Below the pieces are notes generated by a model. It saw only the letters and a program-made list of their open reading frames with translations. It was not told the origin of the DNA and did no database searches. Positions 62,742 to 64,000 of a DNA stretch of 64,000 nt are shown here, one piece after another. Numbering within the stretch: position 1 is the first letter of the stretch; each line of letters begins with the position of its first letter. Source of the stretch: Pseudogulbenkiania ferrooxidans 2002 (GTDB lineage: Bacteria; Pseudomonadota; Gammaproteobacteria; Burkholderiales; Chromobacteriaceae); contig NZ_ACIS01000009.1 of the NCBI RefSeq assembly GCF_000174355.1, positions 178,434-242,433 of the forward strand, written 5' to 3'. A program made the position numbers and the translations under genes.

Positions 62742-63230
62742 ATGTTTTACAAAATTGCCTCTCTCGCTATTTGTGCCTCCCTGCTCATGGGCTGTGCCGG
62801 AACCAAGCAGGCGGCTCAAAATGCGGCAATGAATGCGGCCGCGGCACAAGACCCGCAAGGAAAGACTATTGTGGCCAAGGTCACGGCGGAACTGGACCAG
62901 GCCACCACGAAAGTCATTGAGGAAACCGGCAACAAAACCATCGCCAAAGACCCGACTCTGATTCCCTTCGAGAAGATGAGCTCGAAGCTGACCCCGGTTA
63001 CCGAGCAGCAAGTACGCGCCCTGGCACCGGCTCTGGTCATCGCCAAACAAATCGTCGTCACCGGCTTTTGTAATGGACGTGAGGTTGGCAATGCTTCTTC
63101 TGCCGCCAGAGCCAGGGCGATGGTCGTGAAAAGCCTGCTGGTCGAAAGCGGCATCTCATCCATACGAATTACCGTCCGTGCCGACACCAAGCAAAAACTG
63201 CATGCAGTTCGTATCTCGTTCAACGGCTGA
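62742..63230 (+). CDS. Lipoprotein with a short OmpA-like C-terminus
   Basis: 162 residues. Lipobox LLMGC gives a lipidated Cys18. The C-terminal 60 residues (VVTGFCNGREVGNASSAARA and RAMVVKSLLVESGISSIRIT) resemble the second half of an OmpA-type peptidoglycan-binding domain, though key residues of the full motif are hard to place. Since TssL here lacks an OmpA-like domain, this protein could link the system to the wall; that is an inference. Located between hcp and vgrG copy 2. It is less GC-rich than its neighbours. Confidence 0.7.
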   Translation: MFYKIASLAICASLLMGCAGTKQAAQNAAMNAAAAQDPQGKTIVAKVTAELDQATTKVIEETGNKTIAKDPTLIPFEKMSSKLTPVTEQQVRALAPALVIAKQIVVTGFCNGREVGNASSAARARAMVVKSLLVESGISSIRITVRADTKQKLHAVRISFNG

Positions 63231-63236
63231 CTCCTG

Positions 63237-64000
63237 ATGGATGCCGTGAGCGCCCTTGAACTTCTTTCCAGCTTCGCCGCCGCCTTCCGCCAGGAGCAGC
63301 GCCTCCTCACCCTGCAACTGGGCGACGGCCAGCGCTGGGGCGAGACGCTGCTGCCACTCGCCGTGCACGGCGACGAGGCGGTCGCCGACAGCTACCGCTA
63401 CCGGGTCGAGTGCCTGTCGCCCGACGCCGGCCTCGAACTGAAGTCGCTGCTCGGCGTGCCGGTGCGGCTCGGCATCGCCGGGGGGGACGGGACCGAGCAG
63501 GTGCGCGGCGGCGTGGTCAGCGCTGTCGACAGCTTGGGCAGCGACGGCGGCTTCGCCCAGTACGCGCTCACCGTCGAGCCGCCGTTCGCGCTGCTGCGCC
63601 TGCGCCGTACCTCGCGGGTGTTCCAGGACCTCTCGGTGCCCGACATCGTGCGCCAGGTGTTCGCCGAACACGCCGCCGCCAACCCGGTGTTCGCGGCGGT
63701 GCAGTGTCTCGACTTCGCGCTCGCGGGCGAATTGCCCTCCCGCAGTTACTGCCTGCAATACCGCGAGAGCGACTACGACTTCCTCGTGCGCCTGCTGCAC
63801 GAAGAAGGGTTGGCCTGGCGCTTCGAGCATGGAGAGGGAGCGAGCGAGCAAGGTCGCGCCGCGTCGCGCGGGGCTCTCCCGCTGGTCCAGCTCGTCGCCT
63901 TCGACGACCCGTATTCGCCGCCGCCGCCGGGGTGGAGCGGGTGCGCTTCCACCGCAGCGATGCGACGGGAGGAAGAGGATGGCCTCACCCGCTGGGACGG
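63237..64000 (+). CDS. vgrG: VgrG spike protein (copy 2), cut by the window end
   Basis: The visible 254 codons begin MDAVSALELLSSFAAAFRQE and then match copy 1 almost residue for residue. The exception is the stretch after FDDPYSPP, where a one-base loss near 63926 and a one-base gain near 63969 shift the frame for about 15 codons (GWSGCASTAAMRR instead of GVERVRFHRSDAT) before EEEDGLTRWD restores it. The unseen remainder may carry a different C-terminus and effector module. The start has no strong ribosome site; CTCCTG precedes the ATG. Confidence 0.9.
   Translation, partial: MDAVSALELLSSFAAAFRQEQRLLTLQLGDGQRWGETLLPLAVHGDEAVADSYRYRVECLSPDAGLELKSLLGVPVRLGIAGGDGTEQVRGGVVSAVDSLGSDGGFAQYALTVEPPFALLRLRRTSRVFQDLSVPDIVRQVFAEHAAANPVFAAVQCLDFALAGELPSRSYCLQYRESDYDFLVRLLHEEGLAWRFEHGEGASEQGRAASRGALPLVQLVAFDDPYSPPPPGWSGCASTAAMRREEEDGLTRWD
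63268..64000 (+). repeat. Inverted vgrG repeat, right arm
   Basis: Counterpart of 50063-50795 on the opposite strand. Near-identical except for a few substitutions and the two one-base indels near 63926 and 63969. It may extend beyond the window. Confidence 0.9.

Noticed and set aside
33524..64000. Prophage tail or pyocin-like cluster
   Set aside because: The contractile-tail homologues here are the T6SS versions (TssB, TssC, Hcp, VgrG) with ClpV, TssJ, TssK, TssL and TssM; no capsid, terminase, integrase or lysis genes are present.
1..64000. CRISPR arrays, rRNA genes or complete insertion sequences
   Set aside because: I saw no regularly spaced direct repeats, no rRNA-like stretch and no transposase reading frame anywhere in the window.

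Overview
The window is about 64 kb of GC-rich (roughly 65%) proteobacterial chromosome with housekeeping, regulatory and transport genes in the left half and a complete type VI secretion system (T6SS) in the right half. Gene content (rlmD, gltX, purU, folD, a dadR-dadA-dadX locus, a gluconate locus, UPF0149, DUF4399 and MocR/LysE pairs) and codon usage suggest a betaproteobacterium, most likely order Neisseriales, family Chromobacteriaceae (Chromobacterium, Vogesella and relatives). That placement is an inference from overall character, not from a marker gene comparison.

Layout. 1-5.4 kb: a DUF1272 fragment, a cysteine hydrolase, a divergent LysE/MocR pair, a membrane protein and a BenE transporter. 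5.4-10.2 kb: DUF4399 protein, YIP1-family protein, a bacterioferritin without the usual heme methionine, a secreted metalloprotease-like protein and gltX. 10.3-12.5 kb: a second, paralogous LysE/MocR pair. 12.6-19.4 kb: L,D-transpeptidase, rlmD, UPF0149, a NUDIX/thioredoxin-like pair, purU and folD. 19.5-19.95 kb: a four-tRNA operon (Pro, Arg, His, His) with a textbook promoter and terminator. 20-25.4 kb: a GntR/FCD regulator, then a lone periplasmic binding protein divergent from a histidine kinase/response regulator pair. 25.6-28.7 kb: gluconate MFS transporter, gntK and gntR with two perfect operator palindromes. 28.9-32 kb: dadX, dadA and an Lrp regulator. 32-33.4 kb: an ammonium transporter behind a sigma-54 type promoter.

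33.5-64 kb: the T6SS. A long leftward unit carries tssJ-K-L-E, vgrG, a DUF4123 chaperone, a VasX-like/BTH_I2691-type effector, two tandem DUF6708 membrane proteins, tssF-G, clpV, an unknown membrane protein, a PAAR tip and tssA. A rightward unit carries an M15 peptidase, tssM, tagF, tssB-C, hcp, a lipoprotein and a second vgrG cut by the window end. All 13 core Tss components are present. The effector module sits between tssE and tssF, and the two vgrG genes form an inverted repeat around 12.5 kb of core genes.

The most interesting signals are: (1) a 10-base motif, TTCGGCCAAC, present 16 times, often as intergenic inverted pairs, which behaves like a DNA uptake sequence and is almost absent from the T6SS half; (2) a duplicated effector-tail/DUF6708 unit that left a scar of the effector's last codons between the copies; (3) a pair of MocR-LysE divergons with matching three-half-site operator layouts; (4) the inverted vgrG duplication, with two compensating indels in the second copy.
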